Shown piece by piece: positions 10,919 to 20,702 of a stretch of DNA of 64,000 nucleotides. The stretch's first letter is position 1; each line of letters opens with the position of its first letter. The notes below the pieces were generated by a model. It ran no database searches. It was not told where the DNA came from and saw nothing but the letters and a program-made list of their open reading frames with translations. Source of the stretch: Neostapfia colusana (Eukaryota > Streptophyta > Magnoliopsida > Poales > Poaceae); assembly GCA_030760725.1 (NCBI GenBank), contig JASWHV010000013.1, forward strand, positions 39,094,699 through 39,158,698. The letters run 5' to 3'. The position numbers and the translations under genes were made by a program.

Positions 10919-11216
10919 CTTTTGAATCTACAACCTTGCAGCAATTTTTAGCAAAGCTAACCTCTGGATTTTCATCTAGCAATTGTGAAACCGAAAGCAA
11001 GTTGTATTTCAAATTTTTAACAAGTGCCACATCTTTCAAAGTGTAGAGATTGTTTACTCTAACCGAACCTTTAGCAATTATGGGAGTAGAAGAGTTATCG
11101 GCGAAAGTAACATTTTCTACACGTGACACAAAAGAGAGAGAGGAGAACCATTCTTTGTTACCGGTCATGTGGCGTGAGCAACCTGAATCCACAATCCAAA
11201 TGTTCCCCTTCCTCAA
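10902..11216 (-). pseudogene. C1 aspartic protease
   Basis: About 104 codons. The retropepsin motif WIVDSGCSRHMTG lies near the start (Asp-Ser-Gly intact), followed by VTFADNS and YNLLSVSQLLD, the standard Copia protease landmarks. It would process the gag-pol polyprotein. It shares a frame with the gag C-terminal part (11367-12170), but stops lie between them (TGA and TAA around 11350-11367). A frameshift separates it from pre-integrase. Confidence 0.88.
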
Positions 11217-11366
11217 ACGTGAAACCTACACAGCAGCACAATACGTCGATGACTCAATACTGGGGTTAGTTAAAAGACTTTTAGGAATCCAGTACTGAGT
11301 CACACGAAGTCCAGCAGGAATAACATGCGAAAGCTGAGAAGGTACAGCAGGTTAATGAGCCAAACA

Positions 11367-12170
11367 TCAAAAATTTTTGTTCCCAACTACTGACTTAGAA
11401 GATGTGTTATATGTAGCACAAAAAACAGTAGGTCCGGGAGCAAGTTTTTGACTCATTACAGCAGGTTGCAAGCTCCGAACATTCGGTCTAGCAGATTTTC
11501 CTTGGTTGTTATGTGATCTAGCAAGTATTATTTGTTTCTTATCGTGTTTAGCTAGTCTATAACAAAAATCCATGACATGACCATCTCTACCACAGTAGGT
11601 ACAATGGAAAATAACCTTATTATCATGTCTATATGAGCAAGCAACACGTTTATTAGAACCCGAATGGGACAGTACTCCTGCAGATTTGAAAATCACCTCT
11701 TTTTGTCTAGGAGCTGTTTGAATCAAACCGCTTCCTAATGACTTTACAACTTTAGGTGGGTGTGCCTTAGCATGAGCATGAGAATTAAAACCTAAACCAG
11801 TTTTATCATTACAAGACTTGGAAGAATTCAGCAGCATGTTTAGGTTCTTATTTGCATTAGAAAACCGATCTAGTGTCCTATGCATGTCATCAAGTTTATT
11901 GGACAGATCAAAGCTGTTTTCACATGAAGTTTTTCCTTTTAGTTTGCAATTTGAACAATATTTAACTTCATGCACACGTAAAGCATTGTTCAAAATAGAA
12001 ATCTCATTCATAGCATCATTTAGTTTCTTATTCAGATCATCACATGAGGAACAATGCAAATCAATTGTAGAACAACAAGCATCTTTCAAATTTTTATCAT
12101 TAAGTGCAGCAAGCTCTTTGTTTCTTTTCAATTTCAAGTTCAAGTTTATCAAGTGTAGATGCGTGTGCAC
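11367..12170 (-). pseudogene. C1 gag, C-terminal half
   Basis: 267 codons, Lys/Asn/Ser-rich, with coiled-coil-like stretches (LNKKLNDAMNEISILNNALR and LSNKLDDMHRTLDRFSNANK) and a second zinc knuckle, CTYCGRDGHVMDFC. It overlaps the upstream gag ORF over 12100-12170 in a different frame, so one indel breaks gag here. It ends with a stop at 11367-11369. Confidence 0.8.
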
Positions 12171-13143
12171 TTCTTAAAGAGGATAATTGTTCATAAATTA
12201 AATCACATGAGGAACAAGAATCATCACTAGGAATCAAAGTTTTTAAACGATTAATTTCAGATTCTAGTGATTCAATTTTAACAGCATTGTTCCTAAGTTT
12301 TTTATCCTTTTTCTTTAATATAACAGTGGCACGAGAAATAGCATCACACATTTCTTCGCAAGTGGGACATACCTCTTCATCGTCGCTGTTGTGTTCTGCC
12401 TCCTCGGAGCTTGAACTTGACTTGCTCGCCATGCAGCACATATTTGTCATAGCTTCTTCATCTTCATCACTACCGGTGTCCACATCACTTGAGCCGAAAT
12501 CTTGAAGTGCAGAGATCATACTATGCACTATGTTGCGCATTGATAAATCTTTCTTCTTCTTATTCTTTGCAAACGATTTCTTCGGCCTTGTTTGCTTTTC
12601 TTCACGTGAAGTCGGACCTGAAAGGTTAGGGCACTCCGTACGAAAATGTCCTGTCTTACCACATTCAAAACATCGTTGAGGTCCGGAGCTTCCTCTCCTT
12701 CTAGTTCTCACATTTTGCAATGCTTTTGAGAACCGAGTAGAGATGAGTGCAAGCTCCTCCTCTGGAAACTCTTCAATCGGTTCAAGGGTTAGAGAGGATA
12801 GCAAAGAGAGTGCACCACTAGATGATGATTGACTAGAACTAGACATGTCACGTTGCGAAACAAATGCAATAGACTTGTTGGGGTTTTTACGTGAGATGAT
12901 TTCAATTTCATGAGTTTTCAATTTAGAATAAAGCACGTCTAAAGTAAGAGAACTCATGACAGTAGATTCACGAATAGATGTAACTTTCATCTCCCAAAGT
13001 GACATATCTAATGCTCCTAACAATTGTCTAGCATTTTCAGCATCTGAAAAGTTAACATTGACACTACGCAAGTTGATGAGAATTTTATTAAAGCGAGCAA
13101 AAAGGTCGTTAATTGACTCACCGGGTTGCATCTCAAAACGCAT
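12100..13143 (-). pseudogene. C1 gag, central part with CCHC knuckle
   Basis: 347 codons. EMQPGESINDLFARFNKILINL and LLGALDMSLWEMKVTSIRES are the conserved UBN2-type gag core of Copia elements. An intact knuckle CFECGKTGHFRTEC lies near residue 160, followed by a basic segment, an acidic Ser-rich stretch and a predicted coiled coil. Gag packages the element RNA into particles. The N-terminal part (13144-13487) is in other frames. Confidence 0.85.
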
Positions 13144-13487
13144 GTATTATTTCTTGAACATATCTTGCCTTACCTCCTTGATCGTATTGGATCCTTCATG
13201 GTAGTCACAAAGAGATTTCCAAACATCATATGCAGATCGGAGGTGTGCAACACGGTCGAAGTCGCTTTAAGTCAATCCTTGGATGATCAAGTTGCGAGCC
13301 TTGTTGTTGTTGTCAACATCTCTCATGTTCGCAGCCGTAACTTGATCGTTGGGTGGCACATCAAGTTCCGGTAGACCTTTTCCCATATGGCGAAGCCTTG
13401 CGCCTGTATGTAGGCCTCCATCCACGCCTTCCAAACCTGAAAATTAATGCCATTGAACACACAAGGTTTTGCGGAGTACTTCTCCAT
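13144..13487 (-). pseudogene. C1 gag N-terminus, broken
   Basis: The minus-strand ATG at 13485-13487 begins MEKYSAKPCVFNGINFQVWK, the typical Copia gag start (the F.G.NF..WK motif). After about 55 codons the frame ends at a TGA, and the continuation (NNNKARNLIIQGLT, then AYDVWKSLCDYHEG) is recognisable in another frame with further stops. At least one frameshift and two stops are present, so gag of C1 is not functional. Confidence 0.8.
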
Positions 13488-13533
13488 GATGGTTAGTCAA
13501 AACACATGCAAATCACAAAGATTCGAGCACCTT

Positions 13534-13546
13534 GGCTCTGATAACA
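13534..13546 (-). promoter_or_regulatory. C1 primer-binding site
   Basis: The minus strand reads TGTTATCAGAGCC two bases inside the 5' LTR. It matches the complement of the initiator tRNA-Met 3' end (TGGTATCAGAGCC) except at one base. Confidence 0.85.
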
Positions 13547-13548
13547 AT

Positions 13549-15173
13549 TGTAGGATCGAAGAGCACGAGAAAAGCTACCAGAGGGGGGTGAATGGTAGAT
13601 TAAAACTTTTCGCAGCGGAAACAACAAAAACCCCTCAGCAAAAAATCAATCGGTTAAAGAAACCATGTGTGCAAGTGTTTTCAAACGTGTTCAACCGTGA
13701 CAAATCAAGTATAGAGGTAGAGAATCAAGTCACGGATCTAATGCAACAAGAATCACTTGAAAACACGAACTAAAACTTGAGATACGATCAAAACATTAAA
13801 CGAAGATCAATCTGTTCTACCCGATATAAAACAGATCTGCAACGCTGCAAAGAAACTCGTGTATCTCAAAAACTACAGATCCGAAGCTCGTGAAAATTTC
13901 ACACATGATAGATAATTGAGTTGTGAAGACAACCCAAAAAGAATCACGTCAATCCGATCTGTAAAACTCGAGTTATGAACAAAACACCGAAGCAACGTCG
14001 GTCTGTCCAGAAACTCGGCGAGAAAGACTTGACAAAAAAACAAATCGGACGAACAAGGCACAAAAGCTCCTCGAAACTATGAACTTTATTCAATATAAAC
14101 ACAAGAGAAACAGCCCAAAGTTCTCTCTCCACAAGAGCTCTGGCCTCCCTTGCTTTTATAGCCAGCCCTCAGGCTAATCAATCCAATCTAGGACTCCTAC
14201 TCCTAATTGGACTCATATCCTAACTTACCATAACTGCTCAGGGCTCTCCTATTCACAGATAGAAGCAATTGTGAGACTTCCAAACACCTTAGGAATGTCC
14301 TAAACATTCCTAAAACATCTCAACTTCGTGCCTAGCATGAAATCCTATCATAACCAACTCAAATCTTTCATATTTGCGCCATATCCGACTCAGCCTCAGC
14401 CTGAGTACGCAATCCAGCCGGTTGGACCTTTCCGACCAATTCTTTACGTCCACTTCTCTTCATCACGCCTTGGAACAATGTTGTCACGTACATGCACTCC
14501 TTGCACACGTGCAAACACCTTCCAACGACGTACACGCAACCTTCATATGCACTGCCCTTGATCCAAACATGCTGCGCGACCTCCCGATCAACTCAACCAC
14601 AGCTCCTCTCGAACTTGGTTGTTGGAACCTCATCTCCTCCCTGAGACTAGTCTAAGGATCCCGTCACCAGCCATGTCTTGAACTCAAGCAACACCTGCAC
14701 ATGAATAAACAACCTATTCTTCCGAGCACAAGTCCTCGACTTGACTCACGTTAGTTCGAAAACCACAACACCTTACATGAGCACGTCACATAAGCGTGTT
14801 GCAAACCATATCAAATGATAACAGCCATAACCACCAAAACACACCAAAAACTTAGCAAATTAATACTAAGCAAACCTTCCCATAAAGCAGGTTTGAAACA
14901 TTGCGAGTTAAAAGCAAAAACAAGACGCTGCAGTTCTACGAGTTGAACTTTAGGGGAGCTCCCTAAAAACAAGCTCCGGACCTCACAGAAGCTCTCCGGA
15001 CCTTGCAGGAGCTCTCCGGACCTTGCGTCGGACCTTGCCAACACTTGGCGGACCTAACAAAGAACTTGTCGGACCTTGCCACAGAAGAATGTTTTGGCAA
15101 TATTCAAAACTTTGAATGTTAATGCTAACTTTTATCCTAATTGCCAATGTATTCAGCACACATAGGTCTCACA
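13549..15173 (-). repeat. C1 5' LTR
   Basis: 1625 bp. The minus-strand start is TGTGAGACC at 15173 and the end is GATCCTACA at 13549. It is homologous over its whole length to 5547-7064 and, in opposite orientation, to 62999-64000. It carries the element promoter by position, but I could not pin down a TATA box with confidence. Confidence 0.9.
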
Positions 15174-15178
15174 TCCTT

Positions 15179-16058
15179 CCTTGGAGAAAATGTGGCCTAG
15201 GAACGATATCTCCTTTAGCCAAAATTGACACTTGCTGAACTTGGCATACAATTGATGCTCTCGCAGCTTTTGCAATGTCAACCTCAAGTGTTCTTCATGT
15301 TCCTCCTCACTTTTCGAATACACCATGATGTCGTCAATGAAAAACACGACAAACTTGTCCAAGTACTCCATGAAAACCTTGTTCATGAGGTACATGAAAT
15401 ATGCAGGTGCATTTGTTAACCCAAAAGACATAACGGTATATTCATACGAACCATACCGTGTTCGAAATGCAGTCTTGGTTATGTCGGAGGGTTTAATCTT
15501 CAGCTGGAAATATCCCGAGCGAAGATCAATCTTGGAGAAGACTTGGGCTCCTTTCATTTGGTCGAATAGGTCCTCTATACGGGGCAGAGGGTACATGTTC
15601 TTGATCGTCACCTCATTGAGAGACCTATAGTCCACGCACATCCTTTGGGTTCCATCCTTCTTGTCTACGAAGAGCACGGGGGCTCCCCATGGTGACGAGC
15701 TATGACGTATAAAACCCTTCTCCAGCTGCTCCTGAATTTGCTTCTTGAGCTCCACTAGTTCGTTGACGGGCATCCTATAGGGTTTCTTTGATATAGGTGC
15801 AGTTCCAGGTACCAAGTCAATTGAAAACTCAATGTCCCGGTCAGGTGGCATACCTGGAAGTTCTTTTGGGAACACGTCCGAGAATTCTTGATCCACCGGA
15901 ATGCTTTCCAATGTTGCTCCTTCGACGTGCTTCAACGTTGCCTTCTCGGTTGTTGGCTGGGTTGACTCGAACTCGATACGGGTTCCGTGCTCGTTTGTCA
16001 ACTGCACGCTCCTCTTAGCACATTGGATCACTCCGTTGTGCTTGCTTAACCAATCCAT
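15179..16058 (-). pseudogene. X1 protease C-terminus and reverse transcriptase
   Basis: About 290 codons. It starts at the conserved MDWLSKHNGVIQC of the protease/RT linker, then FSDVFPKELPGMPPDR, LVPGTAPISKKPYRM, SPWGAPVLFV.KKDGT and CVDYRSLNEVTIKN. The RT core follows: FSKIDLRSGYFQLKI (first catalytic Asp), TRYGSYEYTVMSFGLTNAPA and FFIDDIMVYS (active-site Asp pair). It is cut after LGHIFSKEG by C1 at 15173/15174; the thumb continues at 5546 and below. A frameshift lies between this fragment and the gag-protease ORF at 16115. Confidence 0.88.
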
Positions 16059-16114
16059 TCTGAGTATTATGTCAATCCCTTGGGAATCGAAGACAATGAG
16101 GTTGGCATGGAAGT

Positions 16115-16879
16115 CTACCCCCTTATTTTAAGGTTTACTTTTGGACATACTATATTAGTCCTCATCTCTCCACCGGAAGAATTAACCAACATAGTATATC
16201 TCAAATGTGATATGGGTAGATTATACTTGGCAACATACTTGGATGATATGAATGAATGTGATGATCCGAAATCAAATAAAATGGTGGCTGGGTTGGAGTT
16301 GGCAAGGAACATAACAATCACGACATCCTCAGCCTGTTGCGCTTCCTCAGCAGAGACATGGTTCACGTTACCGCGAGCGTAGTTCTGCTGTCCACGGTTT
16401 CCTTGATTGGCTCCTCTATTCGGCCGTGGGTTCTGCTTGGGCACGTTGCTTGGTTGTCCAGGGCCTCTCCTCGGGCACTGGCTCGCAAAGTGTCCCGTCT
16501 CCCCGCATGCAAAGCATGCCTTGTTGCCCACGATAGTAGGTACGTTGGGGCGGGGGTTTTGAATAGGAGCGCCCATGTTGGGTCGGGGCGCAGAAGGCAA
16601 AGGCACACGAGGTGCTTGCATGACAGGACGTTGCTGTGGTGGTTTATTAGTGCGAAAAATAGGAGTGGACGATCCATACTGTGGTGCAGCTGGGGGCATG
16701 TACCGAGGGCGTACGTTGCTCCCTTGTGGCTGGTATGGCATCTTCCTTTTGCCCTCTTGCTCGATCTGTCGGATCTTGCTCTCAACCACTATGGCTTTGT
16801 CAACTAGCTTCTGGAAGTTAGCATAGTCATTGTTGAGGAGCTGAACCTGGATCTCATTGTTCAACTCTCTCATGAACAA
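16115..16879 (-). pseudogene. X1 gag C-terminus, zinc knuckle and protease
   Basis: 254 codons. The capsid end is MRELNNEIQVQLLNNDY followed by KLVDKAIVVESKIR. A Pro/Arg/Gln-rich spacer comes next, then an intact CCHC knuckle, CFACGETGHFASQC (about residues 126-139). The protease starts with ATILFDFGSSHSF, where the catalytic triplet DSG is altered to D-F-G, so the enzyme should be dead. The segment ends at a TAG. The residue before its first Met in gag is a TAG at 16882-16884, in a context where gag normally has Gln. Confidence 0.85.
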
Positions 16880-17043
16880 GTACTATTTCCGTTGGTCTGA
16901 GTTGACATCTTCAGGGGCATACCTTGAAAGCTGCGTGAACATGTTGAGGTACTCATTCACGTTCTTCTTTCTGTGGCGGAGACCTTCAAACTCTTGCCTT
17001 TTTAGCATCATGATTCCGGCAGGGATGTAATGAGAGCGGAAAC
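16880..17043 (-). pseudogene. X1 gag capsid middle, interrupted by Y
   Basis: The minus strand encodes the capsid motif RSHYIPAGIM, then KRQEFEGLR, NVNEYLNMFTQLSRYAPED, up to the TAG at 16882-16884. The reading is cut at 17043 by element Y and continues at 29743 with the N-terminal part of gag. Confidence 0.8.
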
Positions 17044-17432
17044 TGTAACACCCCAAAACCTGTTAAGAGGGGAATCTAAAATTTTTTGGACGTATTGCAT
17101 GTGGTGCAGTAATTCAAATTGGAATTCAAATTAAACTCAAAACAGAAAAGAAAAAGAAAAAAAAAAGAAAAAAACAAACCCTCCCGGCCAGTGGGCCAAA
17201 ACCCACCAGCCGGCCCACCTCACCCCCGCGCCAGCCCGCAGCCGCGTGCCCCGTTTTCTTCTCACTGACGTGTGGGGCCCGCCATCTTCTTCCTCCTCTC
17301 GCGCGCGCGCTCGGCCGACCGGGACTCCTCTCTCCTCCGAATCGAAACCCCCCAGATACTCGCGTATCCCAGCCGAATTTCAGTTCTGGACGACGCAAAC
17401 TTGATCACAACCGAACGCTGCCCTTCCCCAGC

Positions 17433-17440
17433 TATATAAA
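17433..17440 (+). promoter_or_regulatory. TATA box, Y 5' LTR
   Basis: TATATAAA in a GC-rich context (CCAGC before, CACCGGC after). It is conserved at 26696-26703 in the 3' LTR. A start of transcription about 30 bp downstream fits the position of the GC-rich leader. Confidence 0.75.
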
Positions 17441-17489
17441 CACCGGCATTGTCCCGATTTTCACCCGCAATCGGCTGTTTTTCCTCCCG

Positions 17490-17709
17490 GTGAGAACCGA
17501 AGCTCCGATCACCATTTTCTCTCGATCTTTGCTCGGGTTCTCTGATGTAACGCGCCGATCGTGTTCCACCGCCTGCGGGGAATCATGCAGGTGCAGAAAA
17601 CTCGGTGGTTTGCACTTCAAACACAGCGCCGACGAGCATCGCCGTGAATTCACCTCGGACCTCGTCGCCGACCGCCTCCAGGACCTCCGAGCTCAAGAAA
17701 AACCCCGAG
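17490..17709 (+). other. Candidate LTR exon 1 (Y)
   Basis: Open frame from the TATA region to the donor GAG/GTGAGA at 17709/17710, leaving phase 1, the phase exon A needs. No ATG lies in this frame before the donor (it begins at a GTG), so a coding start is not supported. In the 3' LTR one extra base near 26940 shifts the frame. The segment could be a coding exon that has lost its start, or an untranslated leader. Confidence 0.3.
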
Positions 17710-19004
17710 GTGAGATCCCCGACCTCCCCTCTACCAATCTATGCCATGAAATCCCAGTTTTAGGAAGAATTGACGAAGATCCGAAGTTTTCCGGCGAGGT
17801 CGCCGCCTTTCGCCGCCGCGCGCCGCCGGGCAGCGCCGCCCGCGCACGGTCAGGGCGACGTGGCCGCTTGTGCGCCGTCTATTTTAAATCGCACGGTAGA
17901 ATTTAAATCCCCGCGTACTGGTTCGACGTTATAATCTCAGCCGTCTGTTTTAATTCGGACGGTCCACGTCAGCCCCGCATTATAAAGGCCGGGATTCTTA
18001 CGCGCTACCCCCTGGGGATCTCGGAAAATACGAGCTAGCTCCGGAAACTTCTGATCTAGCCCCTGGAACTTCAGAAATTCATGTAAATTCAATTAAAAAT
18101 CAGTTTTAGCCCCTGGACTTAATAAAAATTAGGAAAACCCCTCTGTTATGTGTAGTTAGACCCCTGGAAATTTATGAAATAACATAATAGACCCTGTAGT
18201 GGGGTGAGTTTACCTTTTTAACCATATATGATATTAAATATAGGAATTTGAATATGTGATTAGTATTTAAAATTTAAAAGATGGGACAAACACATTGTAA
18301 ATTCAAATTTAAACCCTCATAGAACTTGGAAAACTTTGGAGTGAGTTAAAAATAGATTTTAAGCTGAAATGAATCTGTCTAATTGATTATTCACATTTAT
18401 TAGTTATAGGGACACATTTTTAGGTTAGAGAATAATTCTGAAAATTGGTAAAATAAATGTAAATTAGTTCACATCAGAGGAGAAGTTCAAAAATATATTA
18501 TTTAATATTTTAGATCAGAACCTATTCTGTTTAGATGATGTGTCTTACTATTTTCATAATAAAGTTCACAATTAGGTATAGAAAATAAATCTTAAAATAT
18601 AGGAAAATAGGTATGCATAACTAGAAAATGATAAATGAAGTCTCCAAATCCAAAGATTTCAGTTTAGGATTTGGTAGAAGATCTGAAAACCCATTTGGAG
18701 TAGGAAAATACCTTCCATGCATACTTGGTAGCTAAGATGTGTATCAATTGAATATAAGGAATTTGTTCAAATTGGAAATTCATATATAGTGTGCAAACAT
18801 AAATCTGAATACGAAAGTTAGAAAACATATGAACATGTTTAAAAGTGCATGTAAGCCAAAAATCAACACACATAGAGTAACCCCAACACATAGAAATGTG
18901 AATGAATTTCGTAGATGTGAATGTGTGGTTTGTATGAAGTGAAAGTGTGAACTATGTCTTATGGATTGTTGTTTTCTTTTTGCTATGTGTGTTGACATGA
19001 GTAG

Positions 19005-19073
19005 AACCTGCCCCAGAGCAAGTTCTCCCCTTCCAAGACCAAGACTTTACATTCTCAGAGCAGCAGGAAGAAG
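19005..19073 (+). other. Candidate LTR exon A (Y 5' LTR)
   Basis: 69 nt between GAGTAG and GCAAGT. The acceptor follows a T-rich tract (TTTTCTTTTTGC). The donor GAAG/GCAAGT is a perfect GC-type 5' splice site. Phase is 1 at both ends. It encodes PAPEQVLPFQDQDFTFSEQQ followed by two Glu. The 3' LTR copy has one amino-acid difference (Thr to Pro). Confidence 0.5.
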
Positions 19074-20115
19074 GCAAGTGTCCTTGACCACTTTGATCCT
19101 ATGCTAGGATATGTAGATAGAGTTATTTGCATTGTCAATTGAAATATGAAACCCATGCTAGGAAGTTTCCCTAGAATTACATTATCTTGTTTTCCTTGTA
19201 GCTTGGGATTGGGATTTATTTTATCATATCATTCATTTACATGCTTATGCTTAGCCATGCTTAGAATGGGATAATTGGGATATGAGATCATCAAATTGTT
19301 TACCTTACTCTTGAATGAGATATTATGAGTTATGTAGAGATAGGGATCAAGGCAAGTTGGATGATTTGGTTGGTGCTGGGTGCACGAGACTCGGGTTTGT
19401 GTTTAGTACTTGCCTGGATCCTAAGGACCGGTTCATGGAGCATGTAACTTGGCTTTACCGTGCCAACCACATGCTGAGATGGGGCAGCTTGGCCAATTAA
19501 TTAGGTGTATCCCCGGCGTAGTATGGGTGTGTTGGATGGTGCGGGGAATAGGTGTCAGCTGGACTACTGTATGAACCGCAAGGCTCAAGAGGGGGCCACT
19601 GCAGCGGGGTTGGAGCCTCTTGTATGCTGTTAGGGGTGAAACCTCAGTGGGACCATGCTTGTCGGGAATCCCTTTGTAAAGGCTTCGTAGTGATCTCCTG
19701 GCTACACACCTGGGAAGTGTGAATATGGTTCGTGGCCACTGGCATAATGGAGGTTCTTTTAGTCCACCCGGTAACAGGGGATGAAATCACTACATGTGGG
19801 TACAGTGGTGCAAACTCTGCAGAGTCAAAACTGTCATGACAGCCGTGCTCACGGTCAAGAGCGGCTTGGACTTATTCATGATTAGAGAATGATGGCTTTA
19901 GAAGTTGTGGATGTTAAGCGGGAAGCTTAACATTGGAAATAATGTTATGGTTATTTGATTATGATGATGGGATGGGAGATTGGGATCATTTCACCTATGT
20001 AGTAATGTAGGTGCTTAATAAGATAAGGTGATAGGTATTAATTGCGTAGTGCTATAACCATGAGTTCAACCTCTCCTTGTTCTAGCCAGCATGACATAAC
20101 TTTCCCACACTTGCT

Positions 20116-20132
20116 GAGTACCATCGGTACTC
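20116..20132 (+). promoter_or_regulatory. Conserved stem-loop before exon B (Y 5' LTR)
   Basis: GAGTACC-ATC-GGTACTC, a perfect 7-bp stem about 36 nt upstream of the exon B acceptor. It is preceded by ACTTGCT, as in X and Z. It lies inside the putative second intron. Confidence 0.6.
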
Positions 20133-20168
20133 AACCTTGCATATTTGTTGGTTTATATTGCTGCTCAG

Positions 20169-20227
20169 GTCAAGAGAATGATGTGGTGTTTAATGATCAA
20201 GACTTTGGACCCGAAGAAGGTTTCTAG
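20169..20227 (+). other. Candidate LTR exon B with stop (Y 5' LTR)
   Basis: Acceptor GCTGCTCAG, then 59 nt that join in phase 1 to exon A: Gly at the junction, then QENDVVFNDQDFGPEEGF and a TAG stop at 20225-20227. It is acidic and aromatic. It is followed by 3' UTR-like sequence and a poly(A) signal. Confidence 0.5.
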
Positions 20228-20372
20228 GTTCATGGAGTCCCACGGGCAATGCCTGTGACGGAGCCCACAAGAATAATATTCCGCTGCTATTTTATTTACA
20301 TGTTATGAACTTATTATCGTCCATCGAGACGTATGCATTGTAAGACATATTTATATTCAACACCTGGCTTGT

Positions 20373-20378
20373 AATAAA
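20373..20378 (+). terminator. Poly(A) signal, Y 5' LTR
   Basis: AATAAA in TTGTAATAAATGATGC, about 100 bp before the LTR end. It is conserved at 29636-29641, where it would serve the genomic RNA. Confidence 0.6.
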
Positions 20379-20478
20379 TGATGCTTCACTATTTGTCATC
20401 ACATGTATGAGAGAATGATCCTGGCATACATGTGATATTCACTCGGTTGATCTTCGGAAAAACCGGGTGTGACAGAAG

Positions 20479-20491
20479 TGGTATCAGAGCC
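20479..20491 (+). promoter_or_regulatory. Y primer-binding site
   Basis: TGGTATCAGAGCC, four bases after the LTR end. It is an exact match to the complement of the plant initiator tRNA-Met 3' end. Confidence 0.95.
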
Positions 20492-20702
20492 AGGTTGCCC
20501 GTAGGAACGTGGACCTAGGGAGAAATGGACGTATTTAAGGACCCTATTTTCTTAAAAACTATTTTACAAGGTGTGGGTTGAAAAGTGTTATTTGATGGGG
20601 TCACTTTCTTCATCTTACCCCCAACTTTTATTTAAAATAGGATTTTTGTTTAAAATTTTATCTAACTTAAGTTTAAATTGCTTTATGTTTTAGATAGTTC
20701 GC

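Larger units (their letters stand above)
5547..15173 (-). mobile_element. Complete Ty1/Copia element C1 inserted in X1 RT
   Basis: A 9627-bp element with LTRs at 5547-7064 and 13549-15173, both bounded by TG...CA (minus strand TGTGAGACCTATG...GATCCTACA). The TSD TCCTT lies at 5542-5546 and 15174-15178. Removing the element plus one TSD restores continuity with the X2 copy around 62770-62790. The internal order on the minus strand is PBS, gag, protease, integrase, RT, RNase H, PPT, which is the Copia order (integrase before RT). The large gag with two CCHC knuckles and the long 3' non-coding stretch suggest the SIRE/Maximus side of the superfamily, but I am not sure of the clade. Confidence 0.93.
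17044..20474 (+). repeat. Y 5' LTR
   Basis: Starts TGTAACACCCCAAAACC and ends AACCGGGTGTGACA. It contains U3 (about 390 bp), a TATA box at 17433-17440, a GC-rich leader with a consensus donor at 17709/17710, a long AT-rich intron-like stretch, exon A at 19005-19073, a conserved stem-loop, exon B at 20169-20227 and AATAAA at 20373-20378. If transcription starts just below the TATA box and ends after the AATAAA, R is almost 3 kb long and U5 under 100 bp. Confidence 0.93.

Noticed and set aside
19315..19500. 61-codon ORF in the Y LTR (also 28577-28762)
   Set aside because: It lies in the intron-like stretch between exons A and B. Nucleotide similarity to X LTRs here does not preserve a reading frame.
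20471..20495. Possible tRNA-Met gene fragment at TGGTATCAGAGCC
   Set aside because: It is the retroelement primer-binding site, next to an LTR end. No cloverleaf sequence surrounds it.
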